Source: Candidatus Latescibacterota bacterium (GTDB taxonomy: Bacteria > JAAXHH01). Taken from it: a DNA stretch of 64,000 nt. Of this stretch, positions 53,455-62,103 are shown in pieces. Within the stretch, counting starts at the first letter, position 1. Each line of letters begins with the position of its first letter. Made by a program: the position numbers and the translations under genes. The notes under the pieces were generated by a model that ran no database searches, had not been told where the DNA came from, and worked only from the letters and a program-made list of their open reading frames with translations. The stretch lies in contig JAAXHH010000148.1 in assembly GCA_012270975.1 (NCBI GenBank), positions 1-64,000 of the forward strand. Reading direction: 5' to 3'.

Positions 53455-54557
53455 TTCGAGGCATCCTCTCTCCCGCCGGGCTGGCTGTTGCCGGCGCGGT
53501 CGTTTTCATCGCGGACCTGACTGTCGCCTTCCATCGAACAGGACTGCTCCAGGAAATAGACCATCACGTACTCTTCCGCCGTGCGCTTGGGACCGGGCAG
53601 GTTTCGGATCCGCCGTGCGTGGGCTTCGAGGTGGCGCTTTACGAAGAACAGGTAGAGCCGGGTGACGAAGTCGGTCGCCGTATGGTTGTAGAGATACGTG
53701 GGCGGCAGCGAGAGCGTCGTGCCCACCCTGACGTTGGCGTCCGCCTCCGTTTTTTCCTGTCCCTTCAGCAGCCTGTCGCTCAACGATTCGAGCTCCTCGG
53801 TGGACACGCTGAAGAGAAACTCGCGAAAGGCCTGCAGTTCCTCCGGCGGACAGGTTTTCCGGGAGAAGTAGTCGAGGAACCGGATGTCGCCGCCGGCGCG
53901 CATCAGTGCGAAAATCTCGGACACGCCCATGAGGGTGCCCAGCTGCACGGTGGTCTGCCGCCGGGCTTCCCAGGTGGTTTCGAGGACGGGCAGGAAGGCT
54001 TCGATACGGCGGGAGAACCGGTCTTCCCAAAGGTGGGTCAGGGCGGTGGCCGCCTTGATACGGACCGCGCGATCCAGGCTGTCGTCGCAGACAACGGCGA
54101 TCAGGAGAGATTCGATCACCTTGTTGTGGATGCTTTGGCTGATCCGGCTGCCGATGGCGTCTTCCACGGCCGTGAATTCGTCCCGGTCCCCCAGCGCCTC
54201 CTGGGCAACCTGGTGCAGGAGACGAAACAGGTTGAGCCTGGCCATGACGTACACCTGCCCGACCGCGGCCCGCATGGGAAGCAGCATGTCGACGGTGAAG
54301 AGCGTGGCGTTGGACAGCGCCTCGATGAGGGAAGCGGCATCCCGCCGCTGCTGGCCGAGGGACTGGCTTTCCAGCAGGGAAGGATAGGCGTTCATGACCC
54401 TGGCCAGGTCGCTCAACCGGGCAATGGCTTCGCAGATTGCCTTGTCGAGATGCGCGGCGTCGGGATTCCTGCATTCCTTCAGCGAATCGGTGATGTCCCG
54501 GATCAGCCGCTTTTCGTCTTGCGTCAGGACGGGCGTATCGAGGGTGGTCGTGTCCAA
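53451..54557 (-). CDS. Hypothetical alpha-helical protein, 368 aa
   Basis: The protein is mostly helical, with repeating hydrophobic units (ALSNATLFTVDMLLPMRAAVGQVYVMARL; RAVRIKAATALTHLWEDRFSRRI, both given partially). Residues about 130-250 look like HEAT-type repeats. There is no signal peptide or clear membrane segment. I do not recognise a family. The start is a TTG codon at 54557, and the gene is coupled to the isomerase gene by a 4-base overlap. Confidence 0.7.
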   Translation of the reverse strand: MDTTTLDTPVLTQDEKRLIRDITDSLKECRNPDAAHLDKAICEAIARLSDLARVMNAYPSLLESQSLGQQRRDAASLIEALSNATLFTVDMLLPMRAAVGQVYVMARLNLFRLLHQVAQEALGDRDEFTAVEDAIGSRISQSIHNKVIESLLIAVVCDDSLDRAVRIKAATALTHLWEDRFSRRIEAFLPVLETTWEARRQTTVQLGTLMGVSEIFALMRAGGDIRFLDYFSRKTCPPEELQAFREFLFSVSTEELESLSDRLLKGQEKTEADANVRVGTTLSLPPTYLYNHTATDFVTRLYLFFVKRHLEAHARRIRNLPGPKRTAEEYVMVYFLEQSCSMEGDSQVRDENDRAGNSQPGGREDASK

Positions 54558-54617
54558 GTGTTCTTGTTTTACCCTTGTTACCCTGCGCGCGGGGTGCGCT
54601 TTACGTGCTGTTCCCTG

Positions 54618-54938
54618 CTATTCCAGGTAGAAAACCTGCTCCAGCGGCACCATGTTCTCGTCGGCGTGCTTCCCGCCGAGGTTCTCGAAGTAAGGCGCCA
54701 TGAACTCCTGCCAGCGCGCGTTGACGTCCGTCTCCGCCATCCTGGCCAGCGCTTTCTCGAAATCCGGTGTCTCGCAGTAACCGAAGAGCAGTCCGTCCTC
54801 GCGCATGAAGAGCGAGTAGTTGCGCCAACCCGCGTCGCTCAAGGCCTCCAGCATCTCCGGCCAGACCTCCCGGTGGTGCTTCTTGTAGCCTTCGATCATG
54901 TCTTCCTTGACTTTGAGAATGAATGCCACCCGTTGCAT
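54618..54938 (-). CDS. rhaM: L-rhamnose mutarotase family protein
   Basis: ATG 54938 follows AAGGAG by 6 bases. The 106-residue protein fits RhaM, a small mutarotase that interconverts rhamnose anomers: RVAFILKVKEDMIEGYKKHH at the N-terminus has the catalytic histidine region, followed by NYSLFMREDGLLFGYCET, and MAPYFEN. Length is close to the 104 of Escherichia coli RhaM. No rhaBAD genes are next to it; the GH106-like gene at 7298 is a distant partner. Confidence 0.9.
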   Translation of the reverse strand: MQRVAFILKVKEDMIEGYKKHHREVWPEMLEALSDAGWRNYSLFMREDGLLFGYCETPDFEKALARMAETDVNARWQEFMAPYFENLGGKHADENMVPLEQVFYLE

Positions 54939-55010
54939 GGGGATCTCCTTCATTTATATAGCTTCGCGTACCTGTAACTCACGTTTTGTACTTGTAACTG
55001 ACCTTTTCAT

Positions 55011-55871
55011 TCACGCTTTGTACTTATAACTGACCTTCTCGATGTTCTCGTGGTCCGACCTGCGGGCCCGTTCGAGGGCGTAGGACGAGACGGGGAAGTA
55101 GTAGTGGGTTTCCGCGTTGAGCGAAATGAACCCTTCGGCGTAGGCGACGTGGCCCGCGCTTCCAAACGCCCCGTCGGACGTCTCGATGCGTTTCCGCGCA
55201 TATGCTCCCCCGTAGCCCTGGCTCACCAGGGCGTCCAGCGCAGCCAGCTTCTTGTCGACCACGTCCGTGATATCGATGAATACGTCATTGTAATATCCGC
55301 CGCGGGCGTCCCAGACGTTCCGCGGAAGACTCGCCGCGCCGCAGCCCCAGTAGAATACCTGCGCGACCTGGTGGGGCGGACGCCGGTCGCCCGGGTCGAC
55401 GGAACCGGCCAGGCCCAGGGCGAGCATCACGATGCGGCCTGCCACGGCGTGTGGGTTCCAGGTGCCGCCGCCCTCGTCGGGGAAATGGGTGAGGATGATA
55501 TCCGGCTTCAGCTCCCGCAGCAGGCTGGCGAGCTGGCGCACGATCGGCCGCTCGGGCAGGAGGACGGCGTCATCGGCGCCCAGGAAATAGACGTCCTCCA
55601 CGCCGAGGGCGCGGCACGCCGATTTCACTTCTTCCGCCTTCACGTCGGACCGTTCCGCCATCATTTGCTTCAGGGTGTCCCCGTCCGGTACCTCTTCCGC
55701 GTGGAACAGGTCGTCGCTGATCACCTTGTCGTGCACGCGGGCTCCGTGGGTCAGCACCACGCACCCCACCCAGTCTCCCCGGGCGGTGTGATGGGCTATG
55801 GCGCCGCCCGACTGGTCGAAAATGTCGGCCGGATGCGCACCGATCGACAGGATGCGAAGCCCGTCACTCAT
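55011..55871 (-). CDS. PIG-L/LmbE-family deacetylase with AHPAD motif
   Basis: The fold is that of zinc-dependent GlcNAc deacetylases (MshB, PIG-L). The signature AHPDD reads AHPAD at residues 12-16, with H13 and D16 (zinc ligands in MshB) kept and the catalytic base Asp15 replaced by Ala15. Later HFPDEGGGTWNPH supplies the third histidine region. GGAG is 7 bases before ATG 55871. The enzyme may be altered or inactive; many bacterial relatives act on sugars or bacillithiol precursors. Confidence 0.87.
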   Translation of the reverse strand: MSDGLRILSIGAHPADIFDQSGGAIAHHTARGDWVGCVVLTHGARVHDKVISDDLFHAEEVPDGDTLKQMMAERSDVKAEEVKSACRALGVEDVYFLGADDAVLLPERPIVRQLASLLRELKPDIILTHFPDEGGGTWNPHAVAGRIVMLALGLAGSVDPGDRRPPHQVAQVFYWGCGAASLPRNVWDARGGYYNDVFIDITDVVDKKLAALDALVSQGYGGAYARKRIETSDGAFGSAGHVAYAEGFISLNAETHYYFPVSSYALERARRSDHENIEKVSYKYKA

Positions 55872-56095
55872 GACGACACTCCATATTTCAAGCAGGCGTA
55901 ATCAAGATGTTCGAACGGGTATGCGGAACGCTTGACTGTGGCCGATAGAAAGGCTTTCTTGTCCCAGAATCACCGGCGGACCGAATTGTCGGCAGACGAC
56001 GAGGAGATCCGGTTTTCGGTGGTGCCGAAAGTTCAGATAAATCGGAATATAGATGGTCCCCCCTGCCCGTCAACAGGATTTTCCACAGGGCGTCC

Positions 56096-57325
56096 ATGTT
56101 CGCGCGGCTTGGCTCACGCTGGAAAGCGGCCCGCCTGCTTTCCATCCCCGACTTCCGTAACCTCTGGATCTCCAGCAGCATCTGGTGGCAGACGCGCTGG
56201 ATGGATGAACTGATCGTCGGCTGGGTCGTGCTGGAACTGACCGACTCGGCCGGCATGGTGGCGCTGGTCAGTTTCTGCCGCATGGCGCCGTTCATGCTCT
56301 TCGGCCCCTTCTTCAGCACAGTGGTCCGGTACGTGAGCTACCGGTGGCTGATCGTCAACGCCCAGTTCATCAACTGCATCGTCAACGGCCTCTTCTGGGT
56401 CCTCGCCTTCCTCGGCGACCTCGCCTTCTGGCACGTCGTTCTCGGCTCCATCCTGATCGGCTTCGGCAGCGCTTACGACTGGTCCTCCCGCAGGGCGCTC
56501 ATACCGGACCTGGTGGGCAAGGACCGGACGACGGACGCCATGATCCTGGAGACGGTGCCCCAGAACATCTCCCGGCTGATCGGTCCGCTCATGAGCGGCG
56601 TCCTGCTCGAGTTCGCCGGAGTGCAGGGCGGCTTCCTGGCCCTCTTCCTCATGCAGGTCGTCCAGATCATCGTCATCGTGCGGCTTTCCGCCGATACGGA
56701 CCGGAAGGACCGCAAGAAAGGCCGGCTCGGCCCCCGGAAGGACCTGCTGCTCGCATACCGGTACGCCCGCCGGAACCCCCGGATCTCGGGGGTGCTGATC
56801 ATCACTTTTCTCATGAACGCCTTCGCCTTCTCCTACCAGGTCCTGCTGCCCGTCTTCGTGCGGGACGTGCTCTTCCTCGGTCCTCTGGAACTGGGCGTCC
56901 TGGGCGCCGGCGCCGGCATCGGCTCCATCCTCGGCATCGCCCTGATAGACCGGCTCGGACAGTACTACCGGGAAGGAATCGTCTTCACCATCAGTTCCCT
57001 GCTCAACGCCGTGGCCACGATGATCTTCGCCCTCTCAATCTCCTTCCCGCTTTCTCTGGCCATGTTGATCCTGGTGGGCATCGGCCAGACCGGGTTCAGC
57101 ATCATGCAGTCCTCCATCGTCCTCCGCACTTCCAGCGACGCCATGCGGGCCCGGGTCATGGGCCTGCTCGTACTCGCCATCGGCGGCGGTCCGCCGGGCC
57201 GGTTGCTGGTCGGCGCGCTCGCCGGAATCGCCGGCGCGCCCCTGGCCCTTGCTACGTGCGCAGGGATCGCGAGCGTGGGCGTCGTGAGCGTGTTGTGGCG
57301 GCTGGGGGGTATGCGGAGAGACTGA
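56096..57325 (+). CDS. MFS transporter
   Basis: The 409-residue protein has about twelve hydrophobic segments and the MFS loops typical of the enterobactin-exporter-type (EntS-like) group: SRRALIPDLVGKDRTTDAM in the second loop and RVMGLLVLAIGGGPPG near the tenth helix. Such pumps move siderophores or drugs. No siderophore gene is nearby. ATG 56096 has AGGG 5 bases upstream. Confidence 0.9.
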   Translation: MFARLGSRWKAARLLSIPDFRNLWISSSIWWQTRWMDELIVGWVVLELTDSAGMVALVSFCRMAPFMLFGPFFSTVVRYVSYRWLIVNAQFINCIVNGLFWVLAFLGDLAFWHVVLGSILIGFGSAYDWSSRRALIPDLVGKDRTTDAMILETVPQNISRLIGPLMSGVLLEFAGVQGGFLALFLMQVVQIIVIVRLSADTDRKDRKKGRLGPRKDLLLAYRYARRNPRISGVLIITFLMNAFAFSYQVLLPVFVRDVLFLGPLELGVLGAGAGIGSILGIALIDRLGQYYREGIVFTISSLLNAVATMIFALSISFPLSLAMLILVGIGQTGFSIMQSSIVLRTSSDAMRARVMGLLVLAIGGGPPGRLLVGALAGIAGAPLALATCAGIASVGVVSVLWRLGGMRRD

Positions 57326-57442
57326 GGCGCGGAAGGGCTGAGGAGGGGGCGACGCGTTAAGGCGGAGCCGAGGGTTCCGGTGGTGTAGCCGGGCCAAAGC
57401 CGGCAAGTTCAGTTGCGACGCGTCGAGCCCTGTCTGACGCAC

Positions 57443-58825
57443 CTACCGCAGCCAGCCTATCCGGTCCTTGCGCCAGCCCAGCCGGTCGAGGTGGTCCGCC
57501 CGGATTGCCTCGATATGCCGGGTGTGCAGGGCCTGTTTCTCCTCGGTCCACCGATACTGCTCCAGCAGATCGGCGTCCAACTCGACGCCCAGCCCGTGTC
57601 CCTCCGGAACACGCAGGCACCCGTCCTCGTAGGGCCTCTTGCCGCCCTTGATGACGTCGCCCACCCACTGGTTGTAGTGGGCGTCCAGGCCGTGGAGCGA
57701 CATGGGCATGGTCCCGTTGCCGTGCACGATGTGGTACGGAATGGTGTAGGGGAAAGCGAAGGCCGCGACGTGGAGGCGTATCGCCGTGCCCGGACCCAGT
57801 TCGTAGGCGCTGTGCATGCCCAGTTCCATGCCCATGAACCGGGCGGTGTCGTAGTACCGCTTGAGGGCCAGCGGCCCCGCGTAGGCGTCCGGCGCGGACA
57901 CGTCGGCGGCCACGTGGCGGCGCATGACGTCGAGATCCAGCGGCTGGTCCAGCGTCTCGTCGCCGTACCGGCCGGAAACGTAGGAGCCGTAGGGACGGGG
58001 CGCCGCGTCCCTACGGAGCGGCGGCAGCCAGGCATGGGAGGATATGGGGATACTGCTCATGAGTCGCAGCCGGTGGCCGGCGCGGAAGATGTTCTCGTAC
58101 AAGCCGCCGACCGGCTCCTCGATCCATTCGATCCGGCAGTCTTCCACCCCCTGCATGAACCGCAGGGCTTCGCTCTCGCTCCACGACGCGTGGGGATCGA
58201 CGCGGATATCCACGTCGAAGCCGGCCTCGTCGCGGATGTTGTGGACGAGCTCGATGTACCGATGGGGCTCGAAATCACACATGGACAGCTTGATGATCCT
58301 GAAAGTCTCGTCCTCCATGAGCGACTTCACGTGGCGCGGATAGGTATCGAAGGTCACCTCGTTCTCGCCGTTGACATCGGGAAAGCGGTACCAGGTATAG
58401 GCCGCGATGGGGATCTTCGTGACCACGGGCGTATCCAGTTCGAAGACCTCGCGCAGGTACCGGTAGAGCGGCTTGCCGGCGATCTTGCCGGCCAGGTCCC
58501 AGTAGGCCAGTCCCATCAATCCGCGGATTTCAGGATCGAAGGGGTTTTTATCCAGGACCCGGGAACGCAGCTCGTCGGCCTCGCTGGACAAACCTTCGGC
58601 TACGCCCACCAGGCCCTGGTCAGTTTCGAATTCGGCGAATGAGAACCCTTCCGCGGACCCGTCCCATCGCTTCGTGCCCCGCCAGGGCATCAGCACGCGC
58701 CAGGTGCGCACGTCCGTGATCTTCAGCCCGGCCGCGTGGCCGCTCGCGTTGATGTGACCCTGGCGGGCCTTGATGTCGGCCACGTTTTCCCGGTCGAAGG
58801 CGGCGATGGCGTCCACGTCATACAT
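57443..58825 (-). CDS. Enolase-superfamily enzyme (mandelate racemase/muconate lactonizing type)
   Basis: The 460-residue protein has the capping domain at residues about 30-160 (KITDVRTWRVLMPWRGT) and the barrel with DIRVDPHASW, which gives the first metal aspartate, and IEWIEEPVGG, which gives the second metal glutamate. A later HVAADVSAPDA and the HSAYELGPG motif contribute ligands or acid/base groups. Such enzymes dehydrate acid sugars. GGGAGA precedes ATG 58825. It is divergent from nothing close and reads toward the MFS gene. Confidence 0.9.
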   Translation of the reverse strand: MYDVDAIAAFDRENVADIKARQGHINASGHAAGLKITDVRTWRVLMPWRGTKRWDGSAEGFSFAEFETDQGLVGVAEGLSSEADELRSRVLDKNPFDPEIRGLMGLAYWDLAGKIAGKPLYRYLREVFELDTPVVTKIPIAAYTWYRFPDVNGENEVTFDTYPRHVKSLMEDETFRIIKLSMCDFEPHRYIELVHNIRDEAGFDVDIRVDPHASWSESEALRFMQGVEDCRIEWIEEPVGGLYENIFRAGHRLRLMSSIPISSHAWLPPLRRDAAPRPYGSYVSGRYGDETLDQPLDLDVMRRHVAADVSAPDAYAGPLALKRYYDTARFMGMELGMHSAYELGPGTAIRLHVAAFAFPYTIPYHIVHGNGTMPMSLHGLDAHYNQWVGDVIKGGKRPYEDGCLRVPEGHGLGVELDADLLEQYRWTEEKQALHTRHIEAIRADHLDRLGWRKDRIGWLR

Positions 58826-58850
58826 GGCGGGTTCTCCCTTGGTAGTCCGG

Positions 58851-59255
58851 TCACTCCTCGAACGGATTGAGCGTCTGCACGCCCAGCCGACCGAAATCGC
58901 CGGTGTTCCGTGTCACGACGATCAGACGGTGAACCACGGCCGTAGCCGCGATCATGGCGTCTGTCATGCGTATGTCCCATCGGCGGTACAGGAGCCTTCC
59001 CCACACGCGGAAGACCGCCGGATCCATGGGAAGTATACGGTCGGTATCCACCAACATCCCCAGCCAGGATTCCAACTCCGCCGCCCGGGAAGCATCCGTT
59101 GCGCGGGTGAACTCGATGCCCGTCTGGACTTCGCCCACAGTCACCGCGGAAAGGTACACCTGGTCCGGGGCTGCGCCCGAAAACCACTGCAGCGCGCCCG
59201 GATGGGGTTGATTCCTGCGAAGTTCCGATACGACGTCGGTATCGAGGAGATACAT
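58851..59255 (-). CDS. vapC: PIN-domain toxin, VapC family
   Basis: PIN nucleases of VapC type cut tRNA or rRNA. ATG 59255 gives MYLLDTDVVSELRR with the first acidic residue D5. Further acidic residues lie in SAVTVGEVQTG and RMTDAMIAATA, and a final residue is in TRNTGDFGRLG. The 134-residue length is typical. It starts 4 bases after the antitoxin stop, so both are in one transcript. Host RNase target is unknown. Confidence 0.9.
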   Translation of the reverse strand: MYLLDTDVVSELRRNQPHPGALQWFSGAAPDQVYLSAVTVGEVQTGIEFTRATDASRAAELESWLGMLVDTDRILPMDPAVFRVWGRLLYRRWDIRMTDAMIAATAVVHRLIVVTRNTGDFGRLGVQTLNPFEE

Positions 59256-59259
59256 GAGG

Positions 59260-59520
59260 TCAGTCCGGGTCCGCGGTTCCGCTTGATCGGCGTTTTTCAC
59301 TCAGCGGAGTCAGGGATTCGGTGCGCGCTTCCGGCGAGAGCAGCAGATCCTGCAGGCCGGTCCTGGACGACCGCTTCATCCGTTCCCACTCCTCGAAGGA
59401 AACCAGGACCGCCGTTTTCACGCCCCGCTTGGTCACGACCTGCGGGCCCGCGGTCCGGCTGGTTTCGAGCAGTTCGCTGAACTTCGCCTTCGCTTCCTGG
59501 ACCTGCCATTCCCTGTCCAT
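59260..59520 (-). CDS. Phd/YefM-type antitoxin
   Basis: ATG 59520 follows AGGAGG by 4 bases. The 86-residue protein has EWQVQEAKAKFSELLE and PQVVTKRGVKTAVLVSFEEW, which are the DNA-binding domain of Phd/YefM antitoxins. The unstructured C-terminus would neutralise the VapC toxin coded just downstream. An inverted repeat before the gene is the likely operator. Confidence 0.9.
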   Translation of the reverse strand: MDREWQVQEAKAKFSELLETSRTAGPQVVTKRGVKTAVLVSFEEWERMKRSSRTGLQDLLLSPEARTESLTPLSEKRRSSGTADPD

Positions 59521-59573
59521 GAAGCCTCCTGATCGGATATTGATGTTTCTCAAATGGATCGAAAAACAATATC

Positions 59574-59610
59574 TAACTAGTCAGATAACTAGTTATTTCT
59601 ATAAAGTCAA
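59574..59610 (-). promoter_or_regulatory. Predicted promoter and operator of the Phd-VapC pair
   Basis: On the minus strand TTGACT (59605-59610) is 17 bases from TATCTG (59582-59587). An exact inverted repeat TAACTAG/CTAGTTA (59574-59580 and 59589-59595, 8-base loop) covers the -10 element, a position that fits autorepression by the antitoxin. The start of translation is 60-90 bases downstream. Confidence 0.55.
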
Positions 59611-59772
59611 GAGAAATCCGCAGAATCCTGCACAAAATAACAGGCACCGTCCATCCCGATTCGATCTGACTTATCCCTTGCTTAGTCCTTTCTGCGGAGT
59701 TTAATTCGATGCTACGTACGCCGGAACGCACTCGCTTTGTACGTGGCATTTAACTCCAAAATCGGAAACGGC

Positions 59773-60576
59773 ATGACCACCGGTACAATCCCCCTGGGTG
59801 GCAGGACCGCGGACCGGGCGCAGATCCAGGAATGGGTCGATACGTTCAACCGCCGGGGTTTTCTCTTCCTGAAGAACGTGCTGCCGCCCGACTGGTGCGA
59901 AGCCCTGCGCGGGGACCTGGAATACGGCATGCGGGAGAACCCGAACGGGCTGAATTCGGACAGCGAGTACATGTCGCTGTGCCACCGCATGTTCGAGTTC
60001 AGCGAGACGAACCGCCGCCTCTTCGACCTCGAACCCATCGTCAGCTTCGCCGAGGCGCTGGTGGCCGAGAACTGCCATGTGATTCACAACAACTCCTTCG
60101 TCACCCGGCCCGGCGGGTCCTTCCGGTGGCACCAGGACGACGCGCCGCACTTCCTGGTGACGGACGGCGAACCTCCGGACAACATCCGTCTACCGGTCCT
60201 CTTCTTCACCTGCAACTACTACCTGACCGACGTCACCGAGCCCGAACACGGCGGCACGGAGGTCATCCCGGGTTCCCACCTCTTCGGCCGACCCTGTCCC
60301 GAATCGCTGGAGGGCACCGAGTGGGAGGACCGGATCCACTACAATCTCGGTCCGGCGGGCAGCGTCACCATGTTCAACAACCAGGTCTGGCACCGGGGCG
60401 GGCCGAACCGGAGCGACCGGACGCGGTACATCACCCAGATCACCTACGCGCGGCGCGTGATCGGTCACAAATACTACCCCTTCATCGACTACACCATGCC
60501 CGAGCACGTGTACCGGGACGCCGACCCGCGCCAGAAGCGTCTGTTCGGATTCCTGGAGCACGGGGCGTACGGGTGA
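59773..60576 (+). CDS. Phytanoyl-CoA dioxygenase family protein
   Basis: This Fe(II)/2-oxoglutarate oxygenase has the HxD iron motif in FRWHQDDAPHF and the distal histidine in VWHRGGPNRSDRTRY, where the arginine binds 2-oxoglutarate. ATG 59773 is taken as the start; a TTG at 59737 is also open. The 267-residue length is normal. Substrates in this family range from lipids to small secondary metabolites; none is indicated here. Confidence 0.9.
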   Translation: MTTGTIPLGGRTADRAQIQEWVDTFNRRGFLFLKNVLPPDWCEALRGDLEYGMRENPNGLNSDSEYMSLCHRMFEFSETNRRLFDLEPIVSFAEALVAENCHVIHNNSFVTRPGGSFRWHQDDAPHFLVTDGEPPDNIRLPVLFFTCNYYLTDVTEPEHGGTEVIPGSHLFGRPCPESLEGTEWEDRIHYNLGPAGSVTMFNNQVWHRGGPNRSDRTRYITQITYARRVIGHKYYPFIDYTMPEHVYRDADPRQKRLFGFLEHGAYG

Positions 60577-60666
60577 CGGCGCGGGAGCTATTGGAGCGGC
60601 TTGCAGGAGCGCGGCGTTGAGGGACCGAGGGTCTCAGGGACGAATCCGCAGAACAAGGAGTTATGT

Positions 60667-61428
60667 ATGAGCACCATCAGGCAGTCCATCTGTTTCGGCT
60701 GTTTCAACCGGGGCGGCGTCACGCCCGACCAATTAATCCGGGAAGCGGCTAGTATTGGCTACGCGTCCGTCGAGATGCTGCCGGAGGAGCACTGGGACCA
60801 GGTGCGCGACGCGGGCATGGACATCGCCATCGTCGTGGGCCATGCTTCCCTGCCCGACGGTTTGAACAAACGGGAGAATCACGATCGCATCGAGGACGAA
60901 CTGCTGGCCAACATGGACCAGGCCGTCGAGTACGGCATTCCAGGCCTGATCTGCTTCTCGGGCAACCGGGAGGGCAAGTCCGACGACGAAGGACGCGACA
61001 ACTGCATCGAGGGCCTGCTGCGCGTCGCGAAGGCCGCCGAAGAGAAGGGCGTTACCCTGTGCATGGAACTGCTCAACAGCAAGGTGAACCACCCGGACTA
61101 CCAGTGCGATTACACGGACTGGGGCGTATCGGTCTGCAACGGGGTCGGCTCGCCGCGGGTCAAGCTGCTTTACGACATCTACCACATGCAGATCATGGAA
61201 GGCGACCTGATCCGGACCATCCGGGACAACATCGACCATATCGGGCACTTCCACACGGCGGGCAACCCCGGCCGGAACGACCTCGACGAGACCCAGGAGA
61301 TCTTCTACCCGCCCGTCATGCGCGCCATCGCCGAGACCGGCTACACGGGGTACGTGGGCCACGAGTTCGTGCCCCTGGGTGACCCGCTGGCTGCGATGCG
61401 GGCGGCCTACGATACGTGCAACGTCTGA
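60667..61428 (+). CDS. Hydroxypyruvate-isomerase-like TIM-barrel protein
   Basis: AAGGAG is 6 bases before ATG 60667; the frame extends upstream to 60601. The 253-residue protein has the barrel motifs MELLNSKVNHPDYQCDYTDWG, VKLLYDIYHMQIMEGD, IGHFHTAGNPGRND and YVGHEFVPLGDP, each with metal ligands of the xylose-isomerase-like fold. It resembles Hyi, which interconverts hydroxypyruvate and tartronate semialdehyde, but other sugar-isomerase roles are possible. Confidence 0.88.
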   Translation: MSTIRQSICFGCFNRGGVTPDQLIREAASIGYASVEMLPEEHWDQVRDAGMDIAIVVGHASLPDGLNKRENHDRIEDELLANMDQAVEYGIPGLICFSGNREGKSDDEGRDNCIEGLLRVAKAAEEKGVTLCMELLNSKVNHPDYQCDYTDWGVSVCNGVGSPRVKLLYDIYHMQIMEGDLIRTIRDNIDHIGHFHTAGNPGRNDLDETQEIFYPPVMRAIAETGYTGYVGHEFVPLGDPLAAMRAAYDTCNV

Positions 61429-61486
61429 GCGGGTCGAGCAGGTTCCGCGACATAGGGCCGTCACTTTTTTGGCCCCATGCTCATTG

Positions 61487-61939
61487 TTAACTTTCAATCA
61501 GGGATCTGTAGTAGTTCTTGATAAGGTCATTGGGAATAATCGAGCCGGTTCCGTATTTATGGTATGTGATATCCCAGGGACTGCCTTTTTTATGTGTGAT
61601 GGCCGACAAAGTGACACCCGGAGTATCTTTGTACAGGTCTAATACCGCTCGAATGATCTCCAGTTGTTCATCTGAAAAACCGAAACTCAAATCTTGTGTG
61701 TCGTCTGTTATGGGGTTTCTGCCGAATCGCTTGTACGTAAAATACACACTAGGCACAACCGGCCCGTAGGTCCATGCTTCCACCGGTTCACTGGTCAACG
61801 GCTCGCCGTGTATTCCCAACACCCAACCATGAGACAGATACACCAGTTTTAGTACTTGCATAGGATCGGTTGGGATGTTGAGTGCAGATCTTTCGAAAAG
61901 AATCTGCTCCGAGACAAGCATCGCAGGCATCGAATTCAT
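61487..61939 (-). CDS. Panacea-domain (DUF4065/SocA-like) protein, solitary
   Basis: ATG 61939 follows AGAGG by 8 bases. The 150-residue protein has the Panacea pattern: LKLVYLSHGWVLGIHGEPL, VEAWTYGPVVPSVYFTYKRFG and TLSAITHKKGSPWDI. Panacea domains act as antitoxins for many unrelated toxins (the PanAT systems) and also in SocA and phage GepA. No toxin gene lies next to it in the AT-richer stretch 61430-62100 (25 G/C of 60 at 61501-61560). It may be a lone antitoxin or regulator. Confidence 0.8.
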   Translation of the reverse strand: MNSMPAMLVSEQILFERSALNIPTDPMQVLKLVYLSHGWVLGIHGEPLTSEPVEAWTYGPVVPSVYFTYKRFGRNPITDDTQDLSFGFSDEQLEIIRAVLDLYKDTPGVTLSAITHKKGSPWDITYHKYGTGSIIPNDLIKNYYRSLIES

Positions 61940-62103
61940 CTTAATCACCTCTTTGGAACTGTATGATTCATTCGCATAAGTTAGCTTTGTCCCGCTATGA
62001 GAGTATTAGTCGTGATCTGTCAGGAAAAACTCGTAAGTTCCCGTATTCAAAGCTGATCATCTTACATGTTCGTTAGTCAGAGTTTAAGGACAAGGGTAAC
62101 CGC

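Noticed and set aside
57325-57443. Short hairpin GCCGG/CCGGC between the MFS and enolase-superfamily genes
   Set aside because: The stem is only 5 base pairs and no T run follows on either strand; too weak to call a terminator.
61449-61480. Possible terminator GGGCC...GGCCC with T run between the convergent genes at 61428 and 61487
   Set aside because: The T run lies in the loop, not after the stem, and the stem is only 5 base pairs.
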